From: Porphyrobacter sp. | GTDB taxonomy: Bacteria > Pseudomonadota > Alphaproteobacteria > Sphingomonadales > Sphingomonadaceae | Direction: 5' to 3' | Length of the DNA stretch: 50,064 nucleotides | Assembly: GCA_013911835.1 (NCBI GenBank) | Contig: JACESM010000002.1 | Coordinates: forward strand, 1 to 50,064 | In this document: positions 8,210 to 16,365 of the stretch, one piece after another | How the letters are laid out: each line of letters opens with the position of its first letter | Numbering within the stretch: the stretch's first letter is position 1 | Position numbers and translations under genes: made by a program | Notes under the pieces: generated by a model | Seen by the model: only the letters and a program-made list of their open reading frames with translations | Databases searched by the model: none | Told to the model about the DNA's origin: nothing

Positions 8210-8240
8210 GCGGCCTCAAGTAGCTCAGCGGTAGGCCGCA
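8210..8240 (+). repeat. Conserved-loop hairpin element, copy 3
   Basis: The best-formed copy: a perfect 7-bp stem GCGGCCT/AGGCCGC around the 16-base loop CAAGTAGCTCAGCGGT. It ends three bases before the ATG of gpS. The stretch GTAGCTCAGCGGTAG is what a tRNA D-arm looks like, but no remaining tRNA structure is present. Confidence 0.8.
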
Positions 8241-8243
8241 AGA

Positions 8244-8723
8244 ATGTCTGACTACGATTCCGACGCGCTGGCCGCGCTCGATGAATGGTTCGGCCAGGTG
8301 CTTGCAGGCCTGTCCCCCGCCCAGCGGCGGCGGGCCGGGATGAAGCTGGGCAAGGCCCTGCGCCGCTCGAACCTCGATCGCATCGCCCGCAATGTCGAGC
8401 CCGATGGCGGGCCCATGGAAGCGCGCAAGGCCCGGCTCGACCAGCGCGGCCGGGTGCGGCGGAAGGCGGGCGGCAAGATGTTCCGCAAGCTGCGCCTGGT
8501 GCGCCAGTGGTCGATCAAGGCCATGGCTGACAGTGTCGAGATCATGCCCGCCAAGGGTGACAGTGGCGCGCGCACCCACCACTTCGGACTGCGCGGCTTT
8601 GTCGGCCGGGGGCCGGACGGCGCCAAGGTCTACACCCGCTATCCCGAGCGCCGCCTGCTGGGCTTCGACGATGCGGATCGCGATATCGTGCTCGACGTGG
8701 TATCCGAACTGTTCGAGCGCTAG
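8244..8723 (+). CDS. S: Tail completion/virion morphogenesis protein (P2 gpS family)
   Basis: A 159-residue protein of the phage virion-morphogenesis family. Recognisable parts are SPAQRRRAGMKLGKALRRSN near residue 25, the basic middle, and YPERRLLGFDDADRDIV near the C-terminus. In P2, S acts with R in tail completion. The start codon is preceded by a hairpin element rather than a purine-rich site, so translation may depend on coupling to R or on the hairpin. Confidence 0.93.
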   Translation: MSDYDSDALAALDEWFGQVLAGLSPAQRRRAGMKLGKALRRSNLDRIARNVEPDGGPMEARKARLDQRGRVRRKAGGKMFRKLRLVRQWSIKAMADSVEIMPAKGDSGARTHHFGLRGFVGRGPDGAKVYTRYPERRLLGFDDADRDIVLDVVSELFER

Positions 8724-8743
8724 CTGCTGGCGCAAGGCAAGAA

Positions 8744-8790
8744 GGTGGAAGCCCCTTCCACCCGCCCGCACCCTTCCCTTCGCGCGCGCG
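8744..8790. promoter_or_regulatory. Pre-J intergenic hairpin (TTCCACC element, copy 2)
   Basis: GGTGGAAG (8744-8751) and CTTCCACC (8755-8762) form a perfect 8-bp stem with a CCC loop, followed by CGCCCGC and a GCGCGCGCG tract. The arrangement matches the P/O and pre-W regions. It could be a late promoter element or a processing or termination hairpin between S and J. Confidence 0.4.
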
Positions 8791-8808
8791 TGACAGGCAG
8801 GTGGCGGC

Positions 8809-9726
8809 ATGGCCAGCACCCCGCTCACCTTCACCAGCGCCAGCTCGACCGCGATTGACCTCTCGCGGCTGCCTGCGCCCGACGTGATCGAGGCGCTCGA
8901 TTTCGAGGCGATCTACACCCGCCGCCGCGCCGAATTCCTCGCCCGCTACCCCGAATTCACGGCCTTTGTCGAGAGCGATCCGGCGATCAAGCTGCTCGAA
9001 GTGGTTGCCTATTCCGAGCTGGTGATGCGCCAGCGGATCAACGATGCCGCGCGCTCGGTGCTGATCGCCTATGCCCTCGGCGGCGACCTTGACAATCTCG
9101 CCGCGATCTTCGGCGTGATCCGGCGCGAGATCACTCCGGCTGATCCGATTGCCGGCGCGCCCGCTGTCATGGAAAGCGACGAAGACCTGCGCCGCCGGGT
9201 TCTGCTGTCGCCCGATTCCTATTCGGTCGCCGGGCCGGCAAGCGCCTACGTCTTCCACGCGCTGTCCGCCGATGGAGAGGTCCTCGATGCCTCGGCCGTC
9301 AGCCCGCGTCCGGGCGAGGTGACGGTCTCGATCCTATCGCGCATCGGCGACGGCACGGCCGCGCCCGAACTGCTGGCAACCGTCAGGGACTTGCTGGCCG
9401 GGGATGAAGTCCGCCCGCTGACGGACCGGGTGACCGTCCAGTCGGCCGAGCTGATCACCTTTGATGTGGTCGCCCAGCTCACACTCTACCCGGGCCCCGA
9501 CGCCCAGCTGATCCTGGACACCGCCAACGCTGCGCTGACCCAGCTGCTCGCCACCAATCGCCGCCTTGGTCGCAACATCGCCCGCTCGGCGATCATTGCC
9601 GCGCTTCACGTCGGCGGGGTGCAGAACGTCAACCTGATCGAGCCGGTCGCCGACGTCTTCGTCGAACAGACCGAAGTCGGCGCCGCGGGCACGATCGAGG
9701 TCACAATTGCCGGGTTCGACGAATGA
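8809..9726 (+). CDS. J: Baseplate assembly protein J
   Basis: A 305-residue gpJ-family protein forming the edge of the tail baseplate. Typical features are RAEFLARYPEFTAFVESDPAIKLLE (about 42-66), LGGDLDNLAAIFGV, and the C-terminal GGVQNVNLIEP. In P2 it follows V and W; here it directly follows S, while V and W lie about 9 kb downstream. Its stop overlaps the start of gpI (ATGA), indicating coupled translation. Confidence 0.95.
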   Translation: MASTPLTFTSASSTAIDLSRLPAPDVIEALDFEAIYTRRRAEFLARYPEFTAFVESDPAIKLLEVVAYSELVMRQRINDAARSVLIAYALGGDLDNLAAIFGVIRREITPADPIAGAPAVMESDEDLRRRVLLSPDSYSVAGPASAYVFHALSADGEVLDASAVSPRPGEVTVSILSRIGDGTAAPELLATVRDLLAGDEVRPLTDRVTVQSAELITFDVVAQLTLYPGPDAQLILDTANAALTQLLATNRRLGRNIARSAIIAALHVGGVQNVNLIEPVADVFVEQTEVGAAGTIEVTIAGFDE

Positions 9727-10361
9727 ACCTTCTGCCACCCAACAGCTCCGCCCTCGAGCGCGCGTTCGCGGCTGTCAGCGTCGAAGCGCTGACCGATGTG
9801 CCGGTGCCTGTGGGCGACGTCTGGTCGCCCACCGCCTGCCCCGCCGCGCTGCTTCCCTGGCTGGGTTGGGGGCTGTCGATCGACATCTGGGACAGCGACT
9901 GGTCGGACGCGCAAAAGCGTGTCGCGATCGCCAGCGCCATCGATGACCAGAGGCGCAAGGGCACCCGCGCCGCGCTGCGCCGTGCCCTCGACCGGATCGA
10001 CCCGCTGATCGACATTACCGAATGGTTCGAGGATCCCGCCAACCTTGAACCCTACACCTTCCGGCTCGACCTGCCCGATCGCAACACCAGCGCGATCGAC
10101 TACAACGAAGCCACGATCTCGACTCTGCTGCGCGATATCGCCGCGGTGAAGCCGCTGCGCGCGCACGTGATCGCCTCCTACCGTATCATGGCGCTGGGGC
10201 AGGTCGGCCTTGTGAGCGCGGTCATCTGGGGTGGCATCGCCCGGATCGAACTGGAAGCCGACGCCGAGGCCGCAGCCGATCCGGTCTGGGGCACATACCT
10301 GCAAACCGAAAATGGCGAGCCGCTTCAGGATGAAGACGGCGAATTCCTGATCGCAGCATGA
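9723..10361 (+). CDS. I: Baseplate/tail protein I
   Basis: A 212-residue gpI family protein. Near the N-terminus LLPPNSSALERAFAAVS and PAALLPWLGWGLSIDIWDS are the family signature. It works with J in the baseplate. It overlaps J by four bases and is followed 10 bases later by the fibre gene. Confidence 0.94.
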   Translation: MNLLPPNSSALERAFAAVSVEALTDVPVPVGDVWSPTACPAALLPWLGWGLSIDIWDSDWSDAQKRVAIASAIDDQRRKGTRAALRRALDRIDPLIDITEWFEDPANLEPYTFRLDLPDRNTSAIDYNEATISTLLRDIAAVKPLRAHVIASYRIMALGQVGLVSAVIWGGIARIELEADAEAAADPVWGTYLQTENGEPLQDEDGEFLIAA

Positions 10362-10371
10362 AAGCGCGCCC

Positions 10372-11610
10372 ATGAGCTTTACCCTCATCCTCACCACAGC
10401 CGGGCTCGATGCGCTGGTCGACGCGCAAAGCAGTGCCACCGATGCGATCCAGATCAGCGAAGTCGGTTTCTCCGAAACTGCGGTCACGGTCGCCCCCACG
10501 CTCACCGCGCTGCCGGGGGAGTTCAAGCGGATCGATGCCATCTCGGGCACCGCGATCAGCGAAACCGTGATCCACATGACGGCGCAGGATTCCTCGCCCG
10601 ACGTGTACGATCTGCGCAGCTTCGCGCTCTACCTCGTTGATGGCACGCTGTTTGCTGCATACGGCCAGGCCGAGCCGATCATCAGCAAGGCATCGGTCCT
10701 CAACCTGCAGATCGCGTTCGATGTCGCCTTTCAGGACGGGATTGCCGGCGATATCGAATTCGGCGACGCGACCTTCCTGTTTCCTCCAGCGACGGAAACC
10801 GTCAAGGGCGTGGCCGAAATTGCTACCCAGGCCGAGGTCGACGCAGGCACGGATGACGAACGGATCGTCACCCCGCTCAAGCTGGCGACCATTCTGGCAG
10901 AGCTGCTCGGTGGTTTCGGCTCGGCGACCGAAACAGTCGAGGGTGTAATCGAGCTGGCCACCCAGGCCGAAGTCGATGCCGGAGCAGATGATCAGCGCGC
11001 CGTGACCTCGCTGAAGCTGGCAAACCGGCTTGCCCCGATCATTGCGTCGATCGCCAATGAAGTAACTGCGCGCATCGCCGATGTGGATGCTGAAGCGCTT
11101 GAGCGCCAAAACGGGGATACCACGCTGGGGGCGCTGATCAGCGCGCTCACCGCCCGGACCATTACCGGCAGCGGCCTGGTCACTGGCGGCGGATCGCTGG
11201 CGGCGAACCGGGTGCTGGCCGTGGCCGCCGCGAGCTTCGCCCAGATCATTGCCGGTACCGCCAACAATGTCGCCATGACACCGGGCGGCTTCGGGCCGAT
11301 CGTGCGCAGCTTCGGGGCGAATGGCTATATCGCGCTCGCGCTCGCGGATCCCGCCAATGCACTGTGCCTTCAATGGGGTCTCGCAACGGCTAGCGCGAAC
11401 GGGGTGACCAACGTCACCTTCCCGGTGGCCTTCGCCCAGACCTTTGCCGTGGTCGCCGATGGCACCAGCGACAGCAACGCCAACCGCCAGGACAACTATC
11501 CGGCTGTGCTGCGCAACACGATCACCCAGACCGGCTTCCAGCTTTTCAGTGCCAACGACATCGCGGACGCGGTCAATTATATCGCCATCGGAAGGGTCGA
11601 CCTCACATGA
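10372..11610 (+). CDS. H: Tail fibre protein (P2 gpH-like)
   Basis: A 412-residue host-recognition fibre. The N-terminal about 135 residues resemble the baseplate-attachment domain of gpH-type fibres. Two tandem repeats follow, each with the pattern TETVxGVxELATQAEVDAG and separated by about 43 residues, a common collar motif. The C-terminus (GANGYIALAL to YIAIGRVDLT) resembles the gp53-like fibre tip. It is shorter than P2 gpH (669 residues), and a second fibre gene lies just downstream. It overlaps the next gene by four bases. Confidence 0.88.
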   Translation: MSFTLILTTAGLDALVDAQSSATDAIQISEVGFSETAVTVAPTLTALPGEFKRIDAISGTAISETVIHMTAQDSSPDVYDLRSFALYLVDGTLFAAYGQAEPIISKASVLNLQIAFDVAFQDGIAGDIEFGDATFLFPPATETVKGVAEIATQAEVDAGTDDERIVTPLKLATILAELLGGFGSATETVEGVIELATQAEVDAGADDQRAVTSLKLANRLAPIIASIANEVTARIADVDAEALERQNGDTTLGALISALTARTITGSGLVTGGGSLAANRVLAVAAASFAQIIAGTANNVAMTPGGFGPIVRSFGANGYIALALADPANALCLQWGLATASANGVTNVTFPVAFAQTFAVVADGTSDSNANRQDNYPAVLRNTITQTGFQLFSANDIADAVNYIAIGRVDLT

Positions 11611-12062
11611 GCGTTTTCTTTGCCATGGTAGGGGAGGGCGGGGATCGCCGCCCCGCATTCTTCCTCACCCGAAATTCTGCCCCCGAAAGCGCGGTCGAGA
11701 TCAGCGATATGCGCCATGGCGATCTGCTCGAAGCGCAGGCCGATGGCCGCGCGATCAGTGCTGATGAAAGCGGCCGCCCGGTCGTTGCGCGTCGCACCCG
11801 TCCGGCCGCCAGCGCACTTCGCGCCCGGCTCGCAGTGGCGATCCGGCGCGAGGCTGCCGCGCGGATCCGCACGATCAGCCCCGAATGGCGGCAGATGAAC
11901 GACCTGCGCGAACCGACCGAGGAAGGCGCCCTGCGCTTCGCCCGGATTGATGCCATTCGCGTCGCCTCCAACGCGATCGAGGAGCTGGTTGCCGACCTGC
12001 AGGCAGACGGGATCGCCGCCTTCCCGGTCGCCACTCATCCCCTTTGGCCGGAGTTCGACTGA
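11607..12062 (+). CDS. Fibre-associated protein of unknown function
   Basis: 151 residues, not confidently recognised. The C-terminal half is helical and charged (RARLAVAIRREAAARIRTIS and onward). It sits between two fibre genes and overlaps both (ATGA at 11607, TGATG at 12060). Position suggests a fibre-assembly chaperone like P2 gpG, but sequence support is weak. Confidence 0.75.
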   Translation: MSVFFAMVGEGGDRRPAFFLTRNSAPESAVEISDMRHGDLLEAQADGRAISADESGRPVVARRTRPAASALRARLAVAIRREAAARIRTISPEWRQMNDLREPTEEGALRFARIDAIRVASNAIEELVADLQADGIAAFPVATHPLWPEFD

Positions 12063-13906
12063 TGCCGAAGATTTCTGAGCTGCCGCTCGCGGGACCGCTT
12101 ACCGGGGCGGAGGCGCTACCAGTCGTCCAGGGTGGCAACACCCGTCGAGCGAACATCGTGGACTTCCTGCAAGGAGCCGTCGGAGCTGCGATCGACGAAG
12201 CGGTCGCACAGGTGGGCACCGGGGTGATGACCAGCGGCGCATTCACGATGAACAGCGAGCGCCTGCTGGGCAGGACCTCGCCGTCTTCGGGGCGGGTCGA
12301 GGAAATCTCGATCGGTGCAGGCCTTTCGCTCAGCGCCGGTGTGTTGACGGCGCAGCCTGCAGGCGTGCTTCCCATCGCCAACGGCGGCACCAACGCCACC
12401 ACCGCAGCCGCAGCGCGCACGAACCTCGGCGCAGCTGCTGCAGGCGCTATCGGCGGCAGCGGCTTGACCATGACCACCGCGAGAATCCTTGGCCGCACCA
12501 CGGCGTCGACCGGGGTGGTGGAGGAGATCACCATAGGGGCCGGCCTCACCCTCACAGCTGGCGTACTCTCGGCGACCGGGGGCGGCAGTGGGTCGGGCAC
12601 AGTGACCAGCGTGCAGGCCTCTGGCGGGACGACGGGGCTGAATTTCAGCGGCGGGCCAATCGTAAGCGCCGGAACGCTCACCCTTGGCGGTACACTAGCT
12701 GTCGCCCATGGCGGCACCGGTGTCACTACTTCTACCGGCACTGGCTCGGTTGTACTTAGCGCGTCTCCTACCTTCTCGGGCTCTCCGCGATTCACTGGTG
12801 ATATCGTTGGTGTCGCCGGGAATACAGGTGCCCTTGGGATTTACGGAGGGTCTGCCTTCAACGCGGGGGCGGGTATAGTGCTTCATGGATCGAGCCACCC
12901 ACTCCTTCCGAATATCATACAATTCACAGGCAACGGGTTCGTCGAACGTATGCGTATCGATGCCAACGGAAACGTTGGGATCGCCACGGCATCTCCTTCG
13001 GCTCGTCTCCACGTTCGTGAAGACTTGAACGGCACTTCTGGTGTCTTGATTCATAACCGTTTCAATGCAGGCGGCGAACCCGTAGCAGCGCTACGCTTCA
13101 TTACCGGTGGCTTGGACCTCTCAGATAACCGTTTTTCTGCAATCACTTCACAGGGTGCGGCAGCGAGCGACTTACGCTTTATCACTTCGTCTGGCGGTCC
13201 TGTTGAGAGGATGCGAATTACCAGCGACGGTAACCTAGGGATCGGCACAAGCGACCCGCAGTCGCGCCTTCATGTCGTAAGCGGCGGCTCGTCACAACTC
13301 GGGATTCAGGTCCGTCAGCCTTCCACTAATCAATTCGCTGCGGCAGGCCTTCTCTGTCGCGGACCAGTTGGCTCAGGGTTGCAAGGCGCGTCGGGATTTT
13401 ACCACTTCAGTCAAAACACCGGCGGCACGGCAGGCGCGATGGCCATCGCGCAGTACGATGAAAACGGTGCATTTCAGCGAACGCTTTGCGAGTATGATTA
13501 TACTCTCCAGCGATGGGCCTTCTACACCAACGCGCAGGCTCGGCTGTCGATTGACAACAATGGCGACATCACCTCGTCGGATCGCGCCGCGGGGATCGGC
13601 TACAAAGGCCTCCCGACATCTCTGCAGGGCGGCGGCTACGTGCTCGTGCTCGGCGATATGGGCCGGCAAATCTCGATAACGGGCGGCATTACCATACCCG
13701 CGAACGCCGCGGTTGCTTTCCCGGTCGGCACTACGATCGTGATCTACAACAACACCGCAGTGGCGCAGAATATAGCGATCAACAGCGACACGCTGCGGCT
13801 CGCCGGCACTGGTACGACCGGAACGCGCTCGCTCGCTCAGCGTGGCCTGTGCACCCTGGTGAAGGTCGCTGCGACCGAATGGGTTGCCACGGGGAACGTG
13901 ACATGA
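12062..13906 (+). CDS. Second tail fibre / receptor-binding protein
   Basis: 614 residues from the ATG that overlaps the previous stop; an upstream in-frame start at 12044 lies inside that gene and is less likely. The N-terminus (PKISELPLAGPLTGAEALPVV) is a known phage-fibre opening. Two tandem repeats with LLGRT...EEISIGAGL patterns lie near 68-96 and 141-169, followed by VAHGGTGVTT and two NGNVGI/DGNLGI repeats of the kind seen before intramolecular-chaperone fibre tips. From about base 12700 the DNA is less GC-rich than its surroundings, suggesting a swapped tip domain. No S74 chaperone domain is evident. Confidence 0.85.
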   Translation: MPKISELPLAGPLTGAEALPVVQGGNTRRANIVDFLQGAVGAAIDEAVAQVGTGVMTSGAFTMNSERLLGRTSPSSGRVEEISIGAGLSLSAGVLTAQPAGVLPIANGGTNATTAAAARTNLGAAAAGAIGGSGLTMTTARILGRTTASTGVVEEITIGAGLTLTAGVLSATGGGSGSGTVTSVQASGGTTGLNFSGGPIVSAGTLTLGGTLAVAHGGTGVTTSTGTGSVVLSASPTFSGSPRFTGDIVGVAGNTGALGIYGGSAFNAGAGIVLHGSSHPLLPNIIQFTGNGFVERMRIDANGNVGIATASPSARLHVREDLNGTSGVLIHNRFNAGGEPVAALRFITGGLDLSDNRFSAITSQGAAASDLRFITSSGGPVERMRITSDGNLGIGTSDPQSRLHVVSGGSSQLGIQVRQPSTNQFAAAGLLCRGPVGSGLQGASGFYHFSQNTGGTAGAMAIAQYDENGAFQRTLCEYDYTLQRWAFYTNAQARLSIDNNGDITSSDRAAGIGYKGLPTSLQGGGYVLVLGDMGRQISITGGITIPANAAVAFPVGTTIVIYNNTAVAQNIAINSDTLRLAGTGTTGTRSLAQRGLCTLVKVAATEWVATGNVT

Positions 13907-14307
13907 CCGGCGTGACGGCAATAATGGCCGGCATGCGCTCGGCGGGGCCGGTTGTGCAGCTGAGCAACGTCACTGACGTCAGATTGGCCATAGCAGGCAA
14001 CGACGCTGTCGCCAGTTATGCCCTGCGCGCCAATGGAACGACCGATACTCATTCTGGGCAGATCGGAGACTGGCTCAACCCCCGTGAAGGGATGTCAGCG
14101 TACGAGTGCCGGGTAACCGTCACAAGTGGCTCGCTGGGTGGCACGACCGGAACCTGGCTGCCGCTCAACCTCGATCGCGAATGGCAAGTCATCCAGTCCG
14201 GCATTGGCACCTCACGTGCCGTCTTCACTGTAGAGATCAGATTGATCGGCGGCAGTAGCTCTCTTGCCAGTGCCGTGATCGATCTGTCTGCGACGGTCGA
14301 GGTCTGA
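13903..14307 (+). CDS. Hypothetical protein (fibre region)
   Basis: 134 residues, start set by the ATGA overlap with the fibre stop. It looks beta-rich, with alternating hydrophobic and polar residues and a Gly/Thr-rich centre (TSGSLGGTTGTWLPLNLD). No catalytic motif is seen. It may be a fibre accessory or virion-decorating protein; that is inferred from place only. Confidence 0.7.
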   Translation: MTGVTAIMAGMRSAGPVVQLSNVTDVRLAIAGNDAVASYALRANGTTDTHSGQIGDWLNPREGMSAYECRVTVTSGSLGGTTGTWLPLNLDREWQVIQSGIGTSRAVFTVEIRLIGGSSSLASAVIDLSATVEV

Positions 14308-14308
14308 C

Positions 14309-14620
14309 ATGGCCCGGCTTGGCATCCTCGCAGCGCTTCTGCTGCTCGCCAGCTGCGAGCAGCCTGCGGCAGACGGCTATAGCTTCGGTACTCCAACATG
14401 GGTGCGCACTGAGCTCCGGGTGAAGGTGGTGCTGGTGCCGAGCCTCGAGGAGCTGCGCCGCATCGGACCGAAGGTTGAAGGCCGCGAGCTCCACGCCTTC
14501 GCGCAGATCTCTCCGACGGGCGAGTGCACGATCTACAAGGTGGACAGCCGCAAGCACTACGCCCCCGAATGGGATGGCCATGAGCTCAACCACTGCATCT
14601 ATGGGGAGTGGCACCGGTGA
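14309..14620 (+). CDS. Predicted lipoprotein, unknown function
   Basis: 103 residues beginning with a lipoprotein signal (LGILAALLLLASC, lipobox Cys about residue 16). The mature part has two further cysteines (ECTIY and HCIYGEWHR), perhaps a disulfide. It could be a lysogenic-conversion lipoprotein or part of the lysis region; a clear spanin pair exists elsewhere (16979-17564). One base separates it from the fibre-region gene. Confidence 0.75.
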   Translation: MARLGILAALLLLASCEQPAADGYSFGTPTWVRTELRVKVVLVPSLEELRRIGPKVEGRELHAFAQISPTGECTIYKVDSRKHYAPEWDGHELNHCIYGEWHR

Positions 14621-14757
14621 ATCCCGAACTCACCCAAGACATCGTTGCAGTCGCAAGAGGACAGGCCGAACGCATCACTGTGCCGGGCCAATGGACGGTC
14701 CGGCTCGAAGGTAGCCGCGTCATCGTGGAGCTGAAGCAAGGGGCGCGATGCCAGTGA
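14617..14757 (+). CDS. Small protein, unknown (GTG start)
   Basis: 46 residues, MNPELTQDIVAVARGQAERI at the start and a short beta-like tail. A GTG start overlaps the preceding stop (GTGA), and its own end overlaps the next gene by 10 bases. This tight coupling on both sides is the main reason for calling it. Confidence 0.6.
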   Translation: MNPELTQDIVAVARGQAERITVPGQWTVRLEGSRVIVELKQGARCQ

Positions 14758-15089
14758 CGGAGATCGCGGAAATGCTCGGCGCGCTAGGAACGTTGCTGTC
14801 AGTCATGGGCGGGGGCGTGGTCTGGCTCGCTCGGCAGACGGACAAGCGCTTCAAGGCCGTCGAAAAGAAGCTCGCGGCATGTGAGGCGCGCGAGAAGCTC
14901 CACGCGAAGCGCGAGCAGCGCCAGAGTGAAGCCAGCGCCAAGCAGCTCATCGTCATCGAACTGCTCTGGCAGGAGGTCATGCGGCGCAGCCGGGGCGCAC
15001 CGTCGCTGGTGCTCGGGCGCTGCCAGAAGCTTCTCGACGACCTCAAACAGACAGCCAGCGAAGAGCACGACCATGACCGATCCTCGTAA
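14748..15089 (+). CDS. Small membrane-anchored coiled-coil protein
   Basis: 113 residues: one hydrophobic segment at about 8-27 (LGALGTLLSVMGGGVVWLA) and then a long charged helix rich in Lys, Glu, Ala and Arg. The layout resembles inner-membrane spanins or small anchored scaffold proteins of phage lysis regions. A better spanin pair is present downstream, so the role is left open. Confidence 0.7.
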   Translation: MPVTEIAEMLGALGTLLSVMGGGVVWLARQTDKRFKAVEKKLAACEAREKLHAKREQRQSEASAKQLIVIELLWQEVMRRSRGAPSLVLGRCQKLLDDLKQTASEEHDHDRSS

Positions 15090-15720
15090 GCCGATTTTTG
15101 ACGCAGTGCGCGCGGCAGCGCCTGCCGGCCTGTTCAATGACCGCGGGAATATCCTCGCGCTCGACAATCTGTTGGATGCTTTCAGCGTCCCCCGGCCCGG
15201 GCAGGCCGCACGGCCTGCTCCCAGGCTGAGCTCCGCGCCCCTTAGCAGCCCTGAGCCTCGCTGGATGAGCGAAGCCCGTGCACGCATCGGCGAGCGCGAA
15301 ATCCCCGGGCCGCGGCATAACAGCTGGATCGCGCAGTCTTGGGGCCGTCTGGGTGCTCGCTGGTTCAACGACGATGAGACTCCCTGGTGCGGGCTGTTCG
15401 TCGCTCACTGCCTCGATTGGGCGGGTTTCCAGATCCCGCCGGCGTCGCAGTTCCCGCGTGCGCTGGCATGGAACGACTCGCGCCGCCGCGCGTCACTTGA
15501 TCGCGTTCCACCAGCTGCATTCTTCGCACAGATCCTTGCCGTCGCAGTTGGGGCATTGCGGTGGGGTGGTGAGCGAGTGCCAAAGGCGGGCGAGCAGCTT
15601 TCTCATGCGGTCTCAGTATCGCCCTGCGCTCAGCCCCCGCAATCAGTGTTCCCCCTGAGTTGGCCGCGCTGCTGGCCCTTCCCGAACCGCCTGCAACAAG
15701 GAATCCCCGATGGTAAGTGA
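15073..15720 (+). pseudogene. Truncated NlpC/P60-like peptidase (TIGR02594-type), probable broken endolysin
   Basis: The frame gives 215 residues. Residues about 64-133 match the N-terminal half of TIGR02594 peptidases (MSEARARIGEREIPGPRHNS; DETPWCGLFVAHC with catalytic Cys106; PRALAW). Normally a His in a GHVGF-like motif follows some 40-50 residues later. Here the sequence after RALAW loses all similarity and reads like non-coding frame. That same stretch contains a clean 37-codon ORF on the opposite strand. The active half-site is therefore missing; the amidase downstream may supply lysis. It overlaps the preceding gene by 17 bases. Confidence 0.65.
15493..15606 (-). CDS. Antisense cysteine-rich micro-protein (putative zinc knuckle)
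   Basis: 37 residues beginning MRKLLARLWHSL, with CPNC and CEEC pairs seven residues apart and a WWNAIK end: a plausible four-Cys zinc site. It lies wholly within the damaged part of the peptidase frame, on the opposite strand. It could be an insertion that broke the peptidase, or chance. No strong ribosome-binding site is seen. Confidence 0.45.
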   Translation of the reverse strand: MRKLLARLWHSLTTPPQCPNCDGKDLCEECSWWNAIK

Positions 15721-16084
15721 ACTCAAGGTCCAGTCGTTCAGCGCCGCCATGGCGGGGGTGAGTGCGGTGATGGGCTTCGCCGCGCCCTGGCCGCATGTGA
15801 TTGCCGGGCTGTTCTTCGCCATCGCCGGTGGCTTTGTCGGGATGACGGTTTCACCGTCGACCGAACGGCTTGCCCTGCCGCTCACCGTGGTGGTGGCGCT
15901 GGTCATCGGTGTCTTTGTCGGGATCGCGCATCCGCACTTTGCCGCTGGCGGCGCACTGATCGGGTGGATTTCCGGCCTGCCGGTGCAGCTTGTGATGGGC
16001 GTGGCGGGGCTGGTTTCGCCCTGGCTCGCCCGCCGAGCTGCTGCCGGTGACATGTCGCTGCCGTGGAAAGGGGGTGCGAAGTGA
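15710..16084 (+). CDS. Holin-like membrane protein
   Basis: 124 residues with three or four hydrophobic segments (about 10-40, 56-76 and 82-105) and a short basic tail ending WKGGAK. It is located in the lysis cassette before the amidase. Holins are too diverse to recognise by sequence, so function is inferred from size, topology and place. Its start overlaps the preceding frame's end and its stop overlaps the next GTG. Confidence 0.75.
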   Translation: MVSELKVQSFSAAMAGVSAVMGFAAPWPHVIAGLFFAIAGGFVGMTVSPSTERLALPLTVVVALVIGVFVGIAHPHFAAGGALIGWISGLPVQLVMGVAGLVSPWLARRAAAGDMSLPWKGGAK

Positions 16085-16365
16085 ACATCCTGCTCACCAT
16101 CGCCGATCTGGTGCTCGCCTTCGCGCTGTTCTGGCATTCCGCCAACAGCCCCAACCGCGATCCGGTGCTGCGCGCCATGCTCTACGCCTTTGCCTTTGCC
16201 GCCATGTGCTTTGGCGCCGGGCGGTTCCTGACCCTGTTCGATGCCGCGCGCGATGAATGGGTGTGGATGATCAACCTCGGCCACGTCGCGCTGATCGCCT
16301 TCGGGATCATGTGGGTGGCGCGCGAAACCGGCCGCATGGCCATGCTGAAAGGGAAAGAACCATGA
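16081..16365 (+). CDS. Second small membrane protein (possible holin/antiholin)
   Basis: 94 residues from a GTG overlapping the previous stop (GTGA). Three hydrophobic segments: ILLTIADLVLAFALFW, MLYAFAFAAMCFGAGRFLTL and MINLGHVALIAFGIMWVA. Paired with the preceding holin-like gene, it may be a holin partner or antiholin. The stop overlaps the amidase start (ATGA). Confidence 0.75.
   Translation: MNILLTIADLVLAFALFWHSANSPNRDPVLRAMLYAFAFAAMCFGAGRFLTLFDAARDEWVWMINLGHVALIAFGIMWVARETGRMAMLKGKEP

Noticed and set aside
8215..8240. tRNA gene suggested by GTAGCTCAGCGGTAG
   Set aside because: Only the D-arm-like piece is present; no anticodon stem, T-arm or acceptor stem follows here or at 6969.
12044..12062. 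Upstream in-frame start for the second fibre protein
   Set aside because: It would lie inside the preceding gene; the TGATG overlap at 12060 gives a better-coupled start and the typical fibre opening.
12260..13570. Diversity-generating retroelement targeting the fibre gene
   Set aside because: No reverse transcriptase, and no template/variable repeat pair seen; the fibre repeats are normal structural repeats.
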